Below, one piece after another: positions 1 to 7,676 of a DNA stretch of 64,000 bases. Position 1 is the first letter of the stretch. Each line of letters starts with the position of its first letter. The position numbers and the translations under genes were made by a program. Below the pieces are notes generated by a model that did not search any database, was not told the DNA's origin, and saw nothing but the letters and a program-made list of their open reading frames with translations. This DNA is from Methanoregula sp. (lineage in GTDB: Archaea; Halobacteriota; Methanomicrobia; Methanomicrobiales; Methanospirillaceae), in the NCBI GenBank assembly GCA_003154335.1, contig PMDE01000064.1:1-64000 (forward strand), given 5' to 3'.

Positions 1-312
1 GAACCGCGTACCATCTCCAACTACGGAGTACTCCGATGCCAGTGTTTCAACAGCTATCCGGTGCGCTCTGTTTATCGCATCATTCGGATATCCGCACGAC
101 CTGACCAGATCCACCATCTCGTTCAACAACCCTTCCTTAAAAATTCTTTTTTTTATCGGAAACCCAAGCGATTGTGCTGCAGCGTCCACCGATGGGACCT
201 GGCGGGACGGGTCAAACACAAACACGTTGAGTTCAACCTCATAATGCGTACCCAGCATCATTGCTGCAAGGGAACTGTCCTTTCCGCCGCTGTAGAGCAC
301 TCCTGCCTTCAT
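1..312 (-). CDS. PP-loop ATP-pyrophosphatase-like protein (3' end cut by window edge)
   Basis: Only the first 104 codons lie in the window; the frame is still open at base 1. The protein begins MKAGVLYSGGKDSSLAA, a textbook PP-loop (SGGKDS at residues 8-13) that binds the phosphates of ATP in the adenine nucleotide alpha-hydrolase superfamily (asparagine synthase, tRNA thiolation and lysidine-type enzymes). A D-containing strand (VFVFDPSR) follows about 20 residues later, as is usual for the fold. The ATG overlaps the stop of the upstream PDCD5-type gene (TAATG), which suggests translational coupling in the rps19e operon. A gene of this kind commonly sits next to rps19e and PDCD5 in archaea. 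The substrate is unknown. Confidence 0.75.
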   Translation of the reverse strand, partial: MKAGVLYSGGKDSSLAAMMLGTHYEVELNVFVFDPSRQVPSVDAAAQSLGFPIKKRIFKEGLLNEMVDLVRSCGYPNDAINRAHRIAVETLASEYSVVGDGTRF

Positions 313-650
313 TACCTTCGCGTAATTGAATAGTCACGTTTCTTTGGCGCAAGCTGCCGTAGCAGTTCCTTGAACTGTGAATCCGTGATCTTATTTTTAA
401 GACGGCCACTCTGGGCAAGCTGGATGAGCTGCTGTTCAACAGCCCCGGCAAAATCCGGTTTTGTCAGTTTAATGGTGTTAAGACGTTCCCGGGCATCCGG
501 CTCGAGAATTGACATGAGCACCATTTGCATCTGAGACTTGATACGCTCCTGGCGTTCAAGTTCTGCCTGCATGGTCTGTTGATCACCAGCCTGTTGCTGC
601 AGCTGAGCCATCCTGCGCTTTCGGAGCTCACTAAGCTCGTCGTCTCCCAT
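312..650 (-). CDS. PDCD5-family DNA-binding protein
   Basis: About 112 residues, the usual size of archaeal PDCD5/MTH1615-type proteins, which are small helical nucleic-acid-binding proteins of unclear function. The N-terminus (MGDDELSELRKRRMAQL) and the Gln-rich helix that follows are characteristic. The middle holds the conserved segment ending in EPDARERLNTIKL, and the C-terminus is basic (KKRDYSITRR). I chose the ATG at 650 because it opens the conserved N-terminus and has a GAGG element about 9 bases upstream. A GTG at 665 overlapping the S19e stop (GTGA) is an alternative start adding five residues. It is the second gene of the rps19e operon. Confidence 0.85.
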   Translation of the reverse strand: MGDDELSELRKRRMAQLQQQAGDQQTMQAELERQERIKSQMQMVLMSILEPDARERLNTIKLTKPDFAGAVEQQLIQLAQSGRLKNKITDSQFKELLRQLAPKKRDYSITRR

Positions 651-661
651 AGTTTTCTTCC

Positions 662-1279
662 TCACTGCGGTACTTCTGGTTTTTCCGGTTTCTTAGCTTC
701 AGCTTTCTTTGCTACTGGTTTCTTTTCGGTTTTTTCGGTTTTTTCACCTTTTGCACTGGCAGGTTTTTCTGCTTTCTCTTTCTTGGATTCGGACTTTTTC
801 CCTTCTGCTTTCTTTGGCTCCGGTTCCGCAGTGGCCTTAACACGCTTCTGCACCGGTGCCGGAGGGTTAAGCTTCACCTCATGGGCCATACGGTCAAGAA
901 ATGCCATTCCCGCCGGTGATACTTTCCGACCGGTCTTGTCATGGACAATAAAACCTGCAGCTTCCAGCTGCTGGAGCGACTTTCGCAGGATCGATCCGCT
1001 TCCCTTCCTGAATGCATTGGGCTTGGAACCCCGGTTCTTTTTCCCGCCATAAAAACTTCGCATCCTCTCGACACCCAAGGGGCCATCGACATAGACACGT
1101 CTCAACACTGCCGCTACCCGGACAAACCACCAGTCCGGGTCTTCAGGCGGCATTTCCTTGTGCGCCCCGGTCTTTGCAAAAGCAGCCCAGGGGGGTGGAG
1201 TGATTTCCTTGTGTTTCCTGAGCTCCTCTGCGACCTTCCTGATAAGGTGGTCAGCCGAGGCATCAAATACCGTTGTCAT
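662..1279 (-). CDS. rps19e: ribosomal protein S19e with a long charged C-terminal tail
   Basis: Small-subunit ribosomal protein S19e of the archaeal/eukaryotic type, needed for maturation and structure of the 30S head. Residues 1 to about 145 are the canonical winged-helix protein (WWFVRVAAVLRRVYVDGP, then GGKKNRGSKPNAFRKGSG). Typical archaeal S19e stops near 150 residues; this one runs to 205 with a low-complexity tail rich in Lys, Ala, Glu and Pro (from about 145 on). A GTGAGGTC Shine-Dalgarno-like element lies 5-12 bases before the ATG. A TATA-like box (AATATATAAAAACC on the minus strand, about 1336-1349) would put the transcript start near 1313. First gene of a three-gene operon with the PDCD5 and PP-loop genes. 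Confidence 0.95.
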   Translation of the reverse strand: MTTVFDASADHLIRKVAEELRKHKEITPPPWAAFAKTGAHKEMPPEDPDWWFVRVAAVLRRVYVDGPLGVERMRSFYGGKKNRGSKPNAFRKGSGSILRKSLQQLEAAGFIVHDKTGRKVSPAGMAFLDRMAHEVKLNPPAPVQKRVKATAEPEPKKAEGKKSESKKEKAEKPASAKGEKTEKTEKKPVAKKAEAKKPEKPEVPQ

Positions 1280-1335
1280 CTAGGGACCTCACTGTTGAAT
1301 TATTCAATAACAGTCTTTACTTATTTGTGGATAAG

Positions 1336-1349
1336 GTTTTTATATATTT
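1336..1349 (-). promoter_or_regulatory. TATA-like promoter of the rps19e operon
   Basis: On the minus strand the sequence reads AATATATAAAAACC, an A/T-rich TATA-like box about 57-70 bases upstream of the S19e start codon, in the only non-coding gap before the gene. Position and composition fit an archaeal TBP site; no transcript data are visible. Confidence 0.4.
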
Positions 1350-1387
1350 CGAGAAGCGGAACCACGCTATTCCAGAAGAAAAATCAG

Positions 1388-1639
1388 TTATTTTTTACCG
1401 GCTTTCTTTTTTTCTTCAAGAACCATCGTCCTTCCCCGGACATCCAGGAGTGTTGCCTGAGCCTCTGAGGCTACCACTTCGGGATCCACCGGAATATTCT
1501 GGAGCCATTTTACCTTAATGATCTTTCGTCTGCTCAGTTGCTCCATAATCTCGCAGATCATTGTTTTTGTACATCCCTGTTTACCTATCCAGACGGTAGG
1601 TTTGAGATCCTGCATCGAACGCTTAGTAGGATTAGACAT
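1388..1639 (-). CDS. YhbY/CRM-domain RNA-binding protein
   Basis: An 83-residue protein matching the stand-alone CRM domain (YhbY type), which binds RNA and is linked to pre-ribosomes in bacteria and to intron splicing in plastids. Diagnostic features are the early WIGKQGCTKTMI segment (the GxxG-like loop) and the following IKVKWLQN strand, ending in a basic tail (EEKKKAGKK). It overlaps the end of the RNase P component 4 gene by 8 bases, so the two are probably co-translated. A role in rRNA or tRNA maturation is inferred from this pairing. Confidence 0.8.
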   Translation of the reverse strand: MSNPTKRSMQDLKPTVWIGKQGCTKTMICEIMEQLSRRKIIKVKWLQNIPVDPEVVASEAQATLLDVRGRTMVLEEKKKAGKK

Positions 1640-1949
1640 AAGGCCTCACCAGAGAATAGCGTGTTCTTTTATTGCACCGGTGACAGGTGACCACTACGTT
1701 GCTTCGGTGAACCCGAATCCGCACATTATTTCCCGGAACAAGAAAAGCATAGCAATGGTGGCAAAACTTGCGACGGAACTCCCGGTCGATCCGGATTCTT
1801 TGTCGCATTGCAATCCTGCGTGCGAGTCCGACAAAACGATTACTCCGTTCCGGATGTCGACTAAACTCCAGGCGCGCCTGCTCGAAAAGGATTTCAATAC
1901 GCTCCATGGCAATTTTTTTTGTCGCTGGAGTACGGGATCGTTCTTTCAT
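1632..1949 (-). CDS. rnp4: RNase P protein component 4 (Rpp21/Rnp4)
   Basis: Protein subunit of archaeal RNase P, which trims the 5' leader of pre-tRNA. The 105-residue protein has an N-terminal helical region (MERIEILFEQARLEFSRHPE) and a C-terminal zinc ribbon made of CHHC and CHRC pairs about 27 residues apart, ending in TRYSLVRPYV. I start it at the ATG at 1949 (MKERSRTPATKKIA), which gives the usual basic N-terminal extension; the open frame continues upstream without support. It lies between purN and the CRM-domain gene and overlaps the latter by 8 bases. Confidence 0.85.
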   Translation of the reverse strand: MKERSRTPATKKIAMERIEILFEQARLEFSRHPERSNRFVGLARRIAMRQRIRIDREFRRKFCHHCYAFLVPGNNVRIRVHRSNVVVTCHRCNKRTRYSLVRPYV

Positions 1950-2057
1950 GAGAATTACCGGATTCCGGTTGTTGTCAACTATAAGCGTCCGTAATAAAAA
2001 AAGGAGAGGGGAGATCATAGATATTTTATTAACCAATATGTACCGAGGTAAATCCAC

Positions 2058-2663
2058 TTAGTGAATCCTGACACGTTTTCCGATAATTTCCAGTCGGTCC
2101 TCACAAAAAAGCCGTATTGCTTCCGGGAGACATTTATGCTCGTATTTCAGGATCCGTTCTGCCAGAGAATCCTCATCATCATTTTCCTTTACCACGACAC
2201 AGTGCTGGAGAATGATAGGTCCGCCGTCAAGGCTATCGTCAACAAAATGCACCGTACAACCAGATATCTTTACGCCATTCTGCACAGCCTGCCGCTGTGC
2301 ATGAAGGCCGGTGAAACTGGGGAGGAGGGCAGGGTGAATGTTAACAATTCTTCCGGGAAATGCACTTACTACAGAATTACCCAGAATCCGCATATAGCCA
2401 GCCAGTATAAAAAGATCTGCATTGACCCGGTGCATGGCCGAGAGGAGAGCTTGTTCATAATCCTCGCGAGTAGAGAACGAAGTATAGTCTATGACGATAA
2501 CCGGGATTTTTGCTTCTCTGGCACGCTCAATCGCATAGGCATTCGGGTTATCGGTAATGAGAGATACACAGCTCCCTGAAATTTTTCCTGATTTCAAGGC
2601 ATTGACCACGGCCTGGAAGTTTGAACCCCTGCCAGATGCCAGAACAACAATCCTTTTTTTCAT
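2058..2663 (-). CDS. purN: phosphoribosylglycinamide formyltransferase (GART, N10-formyl-THF type)
   Basis: Transfers a formyl group to glycinamide ribonucleotide in step three of purine synthesis. The 201-residue product has the formyltransferase fold: N-terminal VVLASGRGSNFQAVV (phosphate-binding loop), the catalytic segment IVNIHPALLPSFTGLHAQ with its His, and GCTVHFVDDSLDGGPI with the catalytic Asp. The ATG at 2663 has GGGAGATC 6-13 bases upstream, a good Shine-Dalgarno. It ends just before rnp4 and begins shortly after the CNNM-type gene, all on one strand. Methanogens may use formate-dependent PurT instead or as well; the folate donor is not shown by the sequence. Confidence 0.9.
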   Translation of the reverse strand: MKKRIVVLASGRGSNFQAVVNALKSGKISGSCVSLITDNPNAYAIERAREAKIPVIVIDYTSFSTREDYEQALLSAMHRVNADLFILAGYMRILGNSVVSAFPGRIVNIHPALLPSFTGLHAQRQAVQNGVKISGCTVHFVDDSLDGGPIILQHCVVVKENDDEDSLAERILKYEHKCLPEAIRLFCEDRLEIIGKRVRIH

Positions 2664-2704
2664 CGATGATCTCCCTTTCCGGGATATATAAATCAGATAC
2701 ACCC

Positions 2705-3976
2705 TTAAGGATTATTATTCCCCGGTACTGGGTGAATTACGATCTTCACTTTCACGATCCGCCGGCCATGCATCTGCATTACGACGAGGGTAATCTTACC
2801 TTCATTAATTTCAATTTTTTCGCCGGGATGTAAGGGGATATGACCAAGCCGGTCAATTATAAGACCCCCAATCGTCTCGTAACTTTCGTCGACCGGAAGA
2901 TCGATCTCCATTTGTTCATTTATATCTTCTACCCACATCTGGGCATCTACTACAAATACGCCTTCAGAAATATTCTGGACATCAGGTTCCTCCTTATCAT
3001 ATTCGTCCATGATGTCCCCGACAATTTCCTCAAGGATGTCCTCGACAGTAACAATACCGACAAAACTGCTGTATTCATCTATGATGATCGCGATCTGGAC
3101 CCGGTGTACCTGCAACTCCTTTAACAGATCGTCGATCTTTTTTGTTTCAGGTACAAACATGGGATCGTACATGGTTTCCCTGATTGTCGAATCCTTACGA
3201 CGGGAGACCATTGCGGAGAAGACATCCTTGACGTTCAGGATGCCGACGATGTTGTCAATCTGGTCATGGTAGACAGGTATGCGGGAAAAACCGGTCTCAT
3301 TGAAGAGCCGGATCGCTTCTTCAAAAGAGACTGTATCTTCCATCGCGATCACGTCAATCCGCGGCGTCATGATCTCACGGGCAGTTGTATCGGCAAAATC
3401 CAGCACTGAGTAGAGCATATCCTGCTCACCCTGTTCGATAGTACCATCCTCCTTACCGACATCGATCCACTCCTTGATCTCTTCTTCGGTAAGCGACGGT
3501 TCAGCTATTTCCTTACCAATGCCGAACTTCGGGCTTATCCGCTCTACCAGCCAGATGATCGGGGTAAAAATGCGGGAAAGGAACAGGATGATTGGCGCTA
3601 TCGTGAGGACGAACGAATCCGATGCCCTGGCTGCATAGACTTTGGGACCTATCTCGCCGAAGACAAGAAGCATAAAAATAACAAAAAAAGTCGCGATCCC
3701 GACCCCGATATCACCAAAAATCTGGATTGCAACAGCTGTTGCAATGGATGCTGCGGCGGTGGTGACAATGGTGTTTCCGATTAGGATAGTGATGAGCAGG
3801 TGCTCAGGAGACTCTTTAAGTGCTGCAACGGCATGCGAACCGACCTTGCCCTCGTTGACGAGCGTCCGGGCTTTTGCACGGGTGATTGAAATAAGGCCGA
3901 CTTCAGAACTCGAAAAAAAAGCCGTCAGAAGGACGCAGATAACAAAGAGCAGGATTTCAACAACGTACTCTATCAT
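2705..3976 (-). CDS. CNNM/CorC-family membrane protein with CBS pair (hemolysin C family)
   Basis: 423-residue membrane protein of the CNNM/CorC family, linked to Mg2+ or other divalent-cation transport. Residues 1 to about 185 form the DUF21 transmembrane domain with several hydrophobic segments and the conserved FFSSSEVGLISITRAKAR motif. A pair of CBS domains follows (about 200-325; MTPRIDVIAMEDTVSFEEA begins the first), then a C-terminal CorC_HlyC domain (about 340-415; QMWVEDINEQMEIDLP). It is the first gene upstream of purN on the minus strand, 41 bases away. The family resemblance is strong; the ion carried is not deducible here. Confidence 0.85.
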   Translation of the reverse strand: MIEYVVEILLFVICVLLTAFFSSSEVGLISITRAKARTLVNEGKVGSHAVAALKESPEHLLITILIGNTIVTTAAASIATAVAIQIFGDIGVGIATFFVIFMLLVFGEIGPKVYAARASDSFVLTIAPIILFLSRIFTPIIWLVERISPKFGIGKEIAEPSLTEEEIKEWIDVGKEDGTIEQGEQDMLYSVLDFADTTAREIMTPRIDVIAMEDTVSFEEAIRLFNETGFSRIPVYHDQIDNIVGILNVKDVFSAMVSRRKDSTIRETMYDPMFVPETKKIDDLLKELQVHRVQIAIIIDEYSSFVGIVTVEDILEEIVGDIMDEYDKEEPDVQNISEGVFVVDAQMWVEDINEQMEIDLPVDESYETIGGLIIDRLGHIPLHPGEKIEINEGKITLVVMQMHGRRIVKVKIVIHPVPGNNNP

Positions 3977-4072
3977 TGCATTTCACGCTGTGCTGCAGCA
4001 CGCAGATTATCGGGAATCATAAATAAAAATACACTATCTGTATTCGGGGAGGAATTAAATAAAACTTTAGCA

Positions 4073-4894
4073 TTACTCCATGCATTCCTGCATAAAGGCG
4101 CAATCCCGTGCAAGTAATGCGACCTTTTCTTCTGCGGTTAAGGAACGGTCAAGGTTCAGGTCCTCGATCTCGAGCGTCAGGCTGCGGTTATAGTGGTGGT
4201 CTTTCAATGAGGCCATAACCTTTTCCATGGAAGCATATCTGTCGAGAGGGAAATGTGCCTTGCCCCGGTCAAACCGGCTGATATGCACATTGATGAGCCG
4301 GTCGTGGCAGAGCTCGATATACCGGATTACTTCATCTTCGGATTTTGCCATTGCGTGGGCGACATCGAGCGTGAAAAACAGCCAAGGCTCCTCATCCAGG
4401 AGTAAACGCATGCGCTCAGGAGTACAGAGCAGCGAGTTCACGACAGGCTCCATATTCTCCATTCCGATTTTTAGTGAGTTATTTTTCACTGCCTCACGGA
4501 GTGCAGAAATATAATGATCAAATCGGGCAAAATCCGCAGAACTGGGAGGTCGTTTTGCAGTCCTCCTGCCCGGGTGGACCGTCAGGATACCGGCCCCCAG
4601 CTGTTCAGCTATCGTTACGGAACGTACTGCATATTCAACGGAGACCCGTGCAACCTCAGGGTTGATGGAACAAGGATTCATGTCCAGGATCGGTGAATGA
4701 ATAGTCAGTGCGGTTATTTCCGGGTGTTGGTTTCTGCACGCGATCACTTCATTCACGGGAAGGTCACGAAGCCAGAAGTGGGGTGTCTCCAGCCAGAACT
4801 CCATCGCATTCAGACCCGAGCGGGATACAAAATTAAAAATTTCACTGACCGTATACTCATGAAAGAACATGCTAGCGACGGAAAACGAAACCAT
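4073..4894 (-). CDS. sugar phosphate isomerase/epimerase-like TIM-barrel protein (AP endonuclease 2 family)
   Basis: 273-residue protein of the xylose isomerase-like / AP endonuclease family 2 TIM barrel. Visible metal-site signatures include LTVHPGRR, IGMENMEPVVNS (the conserved Glu), FFTLDVAHAMAK (Asp-His) and NVHISRFDRGKAHFPL (His), followed by LTLEIEDL near the end. These correspond to the metal ligands of xylose isomerase-like enzymes and EndoIV. It could be a sugar isomerase or epimerase, or a hydrolase; the sequence does not settle this. Divergently transcribed from xseA with only about 40 bases between the start codons. Confidence 0.75.
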   Translation of the reverse strand: MVSFSVASMFFHEYTVSEIFNFVSRSGLNAMEFWLETPHFWLRDLPVNEVIACRNQHPEITALTIHSPILDMNPCSINPEVARVSVEYAVRSVTIAEQLGAGILTVHPGRRTAKRPPSSADFARFDHYISALREAVKNNSLKIGMENMEPVVNSLLCTPERMRLLLDEEPWLFFTLDVAHAMAKSEDEVIRYIELCHDRLINVHISRFDRGKAHFPLDRYASMEKVMASLKDHHYNRSLTLEIEDLNLDRSLTAEEKVALLARDCAFMQECME

Positions 4895-4936
4895 GGTAGT
4901 ACTATTTGATATGCGGTTTTAGCCTAATAATGGTTG

Positions 4937-6187
4937 ATGGACTGGTTCAACCGCCCTGATGTCACCACCGTTTGCGAAAAAGCACAATTCCGTGTCTCCG
5001 AGCTGTCAGCGATTATCGAAGGTCTCCTGGACAACCCGCTCCTGCATGATATCCTGGTCCGTGGCGAAGTGACCAATTATACCCATCACGCGCGGGGACA
5101 CCGCTATTTCTCGCTCTCGGAGAAGGGCGGGGGTAACACCGCTGCAGTTATTAAATGCGTCATGTGGCGGTCCGATGCAGAACGGCTTTCATTCAATCCT
5201 TCCGAGGGCATGGAGGTGATCGTATCAGGGACGGTCCGAGCCTACGCACCCCATGGATCCTACCAGCTCCAGGTTAAAGAGATAAGAAAAGCAGGCCTGG
5301 GAGAAAAATTCCTGCTCCTGGAACAGTGGAAAAAACAGCTTGCCTGTGAAGGGTGTTTTTCTCTGGAACGGAAACGCTGCCTCCCTGCATTCCCGTCACG
5401 GGTCGGTGTAGTTACTTCCGAAACAGGTGCGGTAATTCATGATATCAGGACAGTTGTGGGAAGACGTTACCCCCTGGAGATTATCATTTCACCCACGGCA
5501 GTCCAGGGCGAACAGGCACACCGGGAGATTGCCATTGCGATTACCCGCCTTGCGGGTATGGTGGATGTAGTCATCGTTGCCCGGGGGGGTGGAAGTTTTG
5601 AGGATTTGTTCCCCTTCAACCATCCGGATGTTGTGCGGGCTATCGTTGCATGCCCTGTTCCCGTCGTCAGCGCAATCGGGCATGAAGTGGATGTAACGCT
5701 GAGCGATCTCGCCGCAGACCTTCGGGCAGCTACACCCTCTGCCGCAGCGGAACTGGTGGTACCAGACCGGCTGGTGCTGACGGTCCGGTTGCAGGAACTC
5801 AAATCCCAGCTGAACGCTTCGTTGCAGGCCCGGGTTGTGTGGGCACAGGATCAGGTTTCTGACCTTCGGGACCGGCTCCGCCCGCAGAGGTTCTGCCGGA
5901 AAATCGAAGAAAGAAAGCAGAACCTTGCTGACTTGTCAGATCGTCTCGAACGGGCTTTTTCAAACCGTCTCGAGCACGAACATCTTCTTCTTAAGGAAAT
6001 GAATACGGCGTTGGATAGCAGGAACCCGCTTGCCGTCCTTGCCCGGGGCTACTGTGTTGCAGAGAAGCAGGGTGTAATCGTGAGGAGTGCGGACGCTATA
6101 ACAAAGGGAGATAACATGAATATCAGGTTTTATAATGGCAGCAGCCTGGTAACTGTGGAGCAGGTGGATCATGAAAGAGACCTATGA
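4937..6187 (+). CDS. xseA: exodeoxyribonuclease VII large subunit
   Basis: Catalytic subunit of exonuclease VII, which degrades single-stranded DNA to oligonucleotides in both directions. The 416-residue protein has the N-terminal OB-fold (FRVSELSAIIEGLL, then VRGEVTNYTHHARGHRYFSL) and the catalytic domain with VVARGGGSFEDLFPFNHPDVVRAI and SAIGHEVDVTLSDLAADLRAATPSAAAE, followed by a long helical region and a C-terminal LARGYCV segment. I use the ATG at 4937; a TTG sits directly before it. The small subunit gene overlaps its end. The family is chiefly bacterial, so an old transfer into methanogens is likely (inference). Confidence 0.95.
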   Translation: MDWFNRPDVTTVCEKAQFRVSELSAIIEGLLDNPLLHDILVRGEVTNYTHHARGHRYFSLSEKGGGNTAAVIKCVMWRSDAERLSFNPSEGMEVIVSGTVRAYAPHGSYQLQVKEIRKAGLGEKFLLLEQWKKQLACEGCFSLERKRCLPAFPSRVGVVTSETGAVIHDIRTVVGRRYPLEIIISPTAVQGEQAHREIAIAITRLAGMVDVVIVARGGGSFEDLFPFNHPDVVRAIVACPVPVVSAIGHEVDVTLSDLAADLRAATPSAAAELVVPDRLVLTVRLQELKSQLNASLQARVVWAQDQVSDLRDRLRPQRFCRKIEERKQNLADLSDRLERAFSNRLEHEHLLLKEMNTALDSRNPLAVLARGYCVAEKQGVIVRSADAITKGDNMNIRFYNGSSLVTVEQVDHERDL

Positions 6188-6356
6188 GACAAAGATCGAA
6201 CAGTTAAGAAAGATCATCGAAAAGATCGAGGACGGGAACACCGGGCTTGATGAAAGCATGAAACTGTATGAACAGGGTGCAATGCTGGTAAAACAGTGCG
6301 AGATCCTGCTCACAGAAGCGGAATTGAAAATTACCACACTCAGCCGGGACGCTTAG
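6171..6356 (+). CDS. xseB: exodeoxyribonuclease VII small subunit
   Basis: 61-residue helical protein typical of XseB, which wraps the C-terminal helices of XseA in the exonuclease VII complex. The conserved core KIEQLRKIIEKIEDGNTGLDESMKLYEQG is recognisable in parts (GLDESMKLYEQG). It starts within the last 17 bases of xseA, so translation is probably coupled. Its own last 17 bases overlap the end of the convergent DUF371 gene. Confidence 0.9.
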   Translation: MKETYETKIEQLRKIIEKIEDGNTGLDESMKLYEQGAMLVKQCEILLTEAELKITTLSRDA

Positions 6357-6768
6357 CGGTCAGGACAATGATCATCTCTTTTTCCGCCACAAGGTGTGCA
6401 ATGAGTGTTTTTGGCAGGGTAGCCGCAACGTGGTCAGACACGATTCCGATTGTCCGTCCGCAGACAAAAGAACTTCGTCGCCAGACAATATCGGTCGGAT
6501 GATCAAGGGTTAAGCCGAAAGAGCCTCTTGATTTCACCTCTGCGGTTATTCCCTCACAGGAGAGCCGGGTATGAAGAACGGTATCGTCATGGGAAAGGAC
6601 ACGTTTGAATTCCGGTGAAAGTCCGTCGCAGCCTTTGTCCGCGGCAATACCGATAATGCAGTTGCCATTTTTCGTTAGGTGGCCCTCCCGGGTAACCTCG
6701 AACGTTGTCGTGTGGTTGCCAAGGACGAAGGGGTGTCCCCGGCAATAGATAGTCTCCTGAGCCTCCAT
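6340..6768 (-). CDS. DUF371-family archaeal protein
   Basis: 142-residue protein of the archaeal DUF371 family. The opening RGHPFVLGNHTTTFEVTREGHLT and the following NCIIGIAADKGCDGLSPEF are the family's hallmarks in my recollection. Function is unknown; the domain is a compact beta-rich protein thought to be cytoplasmic. It converges on xseB with a 17-base overlap of 3' ends. Its ATG lies only 33 bases from the ATG of the divergent zinc-ribbon gene, so the promoters must overlap. Confidence 0.8.
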   Translation of the reverse strand: MEAQETIYCRGHPFVLGNHTTTFEVTREGHLTKNGNCIIGIAADKGCDGLSPEFKRVLSHDDTVLHTRLSCEGITAEVKSRGSFGLTLDHPTDIVWRRSSFVCGRTIGIVSDHVAATLPKTLIAHLVAEKEMIIVLTAKRPG

Positions 6769-6801
6769 GCTTTATCATGTGAGGGTTGCCATTCATATTC
6801 A
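6769..6801. promoter_or_regulatory. 33-base divergent promoter region, probably two leaderless starts
   Basis: Only 33 bases separate the start codons of DUF371 (minus) and the zinc-ribbon gene (plus). A/T-rich boxes sit at about the leaderless distance from each start: TTTATCATG near 6772-6780 for the plus gene (about 25 bases before its ATG) and GAATATGAATGG on the minus strand near 6788-6799 for DUF371. No clear Shine-Dalgarno is seen close to either ATG. Leaderless transcription is inferred. Confidence 0.35.
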
Positions 6802-7377
6802 ATGTTTATCACCGTCCACTGCCCCGAGTGCAACGAGGAGACTGAACACGAGAAAGTCACCGAATCCCGCGATCTGCTCGTGCGCTGTACCACCTGCGGT
6901 CACCACCAGCGCATCAAAAAGGAGAGAGAACCTCAGTCAATCATGGTCAAGACGATTGTCTCAAAAGAAGGGACATCGTTGGTCTGCGAGATTGAACTGG
7001 GAGAAGATGACGAATGCAATGTCGGTGACCACCTGGTAGCGGAGTGCGGGGATGATGCTTTCGGTGTTGAGGTGAGCTCCATTGAATGCGGAGAGAGACG
7101 GCAAAACCGGGCAAAAGCGACCGATATCACGACTCTGTGGACCCGAACGATCGAACAGGTGGTTGTAAAAATCTCCATCCATGACGGGAGAAAAACGGCA
7201 CCCGTCTACATGGAGGTCGACGGAGAACAACCGTTTGTTGTAGGTGAGATGTATGTCGCTTCGGGAAAGAGATTCAAAGTCTCTCACCTTAAACTGCGTG
7301 ACGGGCCCCTGATGAGAAAAGAAGGCTGGAAAACAGTCGCTCACCGGATAAAGCGGATATATGGCTACCGGCTATAG
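6802..7377 (+). CDS. HVO_0476-family zinc-ribbon protein
   Basis: 191-residue protein starting MFITVHCPECNEETEHEKV, followed by a second Cys pair (CTTCGHHQRI) about 25 residues later, together an N-terminal C4 zinc ribbon. The rest is beta-rich with repeated short strands, ending in HRIKRIYGYRL. It matches the archaeal HVO_0476 family as I know it; function is unknown, though a nucleic-acid or translation role is often guessed. The open frame extends upstream but the ATG at 6802 opens the conserved zinc ribbon and fits the very short divergent gap. Its stop overlaps the end of the convergent thioredoxin-like gene by 6 bases. Confidence 0.7.
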   Translation: MFITVHCPECNEETEHEKVTESRDLLVRCTTCGHHQRIKKEREPQSIMVKTIVSKEGTSLVCEIELGEDDECNVGDHLVAECGDDAFGVEVSSIECGERRQNRAKATDITTLWTRTIEQVVVKISIHDGRKTAPVYMEVDGEQPFVVGEMYVASGKRFKVSHLKLRDGPLMRKEGWKTVAHRIKRIYGYRL

Positions 7378-7632
7378 ATATTTTTTTAATGCTTCCCTGA
7401 GTTGCTCCGTATGAACAACTCCTTCAAACCGTTCCAGAACAGTTCCCTCTTTGAGAATCACAATAGTTGGGGTAACCTTTAACTGAAACTCCGTGATGTA
7501 ATAGGAGTTTTTTATGGCATCAATCTCTTCAATAGTGATATTAAGTGCCCTTTCAACTTCCCTGTTGATTGGAACCTGCTCCATGCAGCCCATGCATCCC
7601 GGCTGGTAAAAACAAATTACACGCACTCTCAT
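7372..7632 (-). CDS. thioredoxin-fold protein with CxxC
   Basis: 86-residue thioredoxin-like protein. An active-site motif C13-M-G-C16 follows a beta strand and a PG dipeptide (CFYQPGCMGCMEQV), and the cis-Pro loop KVTPTIVILKEG is clear near residue 54. The length is that of small archaeal glutaredoxin/thioredoxins. The motif CMGC differs from thioredoxin's CGPC, so the redox potential and partner are unknown. It converges on the zinc-ribbon gene. Confidence 0.8.
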   Translation of the reverse strand: MRVRVICFYQPGCMGCMEQVPINREVERALNITIEEIDAIKNSYYITEFQLKVTPTIVILKEGTVLERFEGVVHTEQLREALKKYL

Positions 7633-7676
7633 AAAAGTAAATAGTTATCGGGAACAAAAAAGGATTTGTACTGGAT

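Noticed and set aside
525..1052. Long plus-strand frame opposite rps19e and the PDCD5-type gene
   Set aside because: Its Phe/Ser-rich sequence is the antisense of the Lys/Ala-rich S19e tail; it has no domain, and strong genes occupy the other strand.
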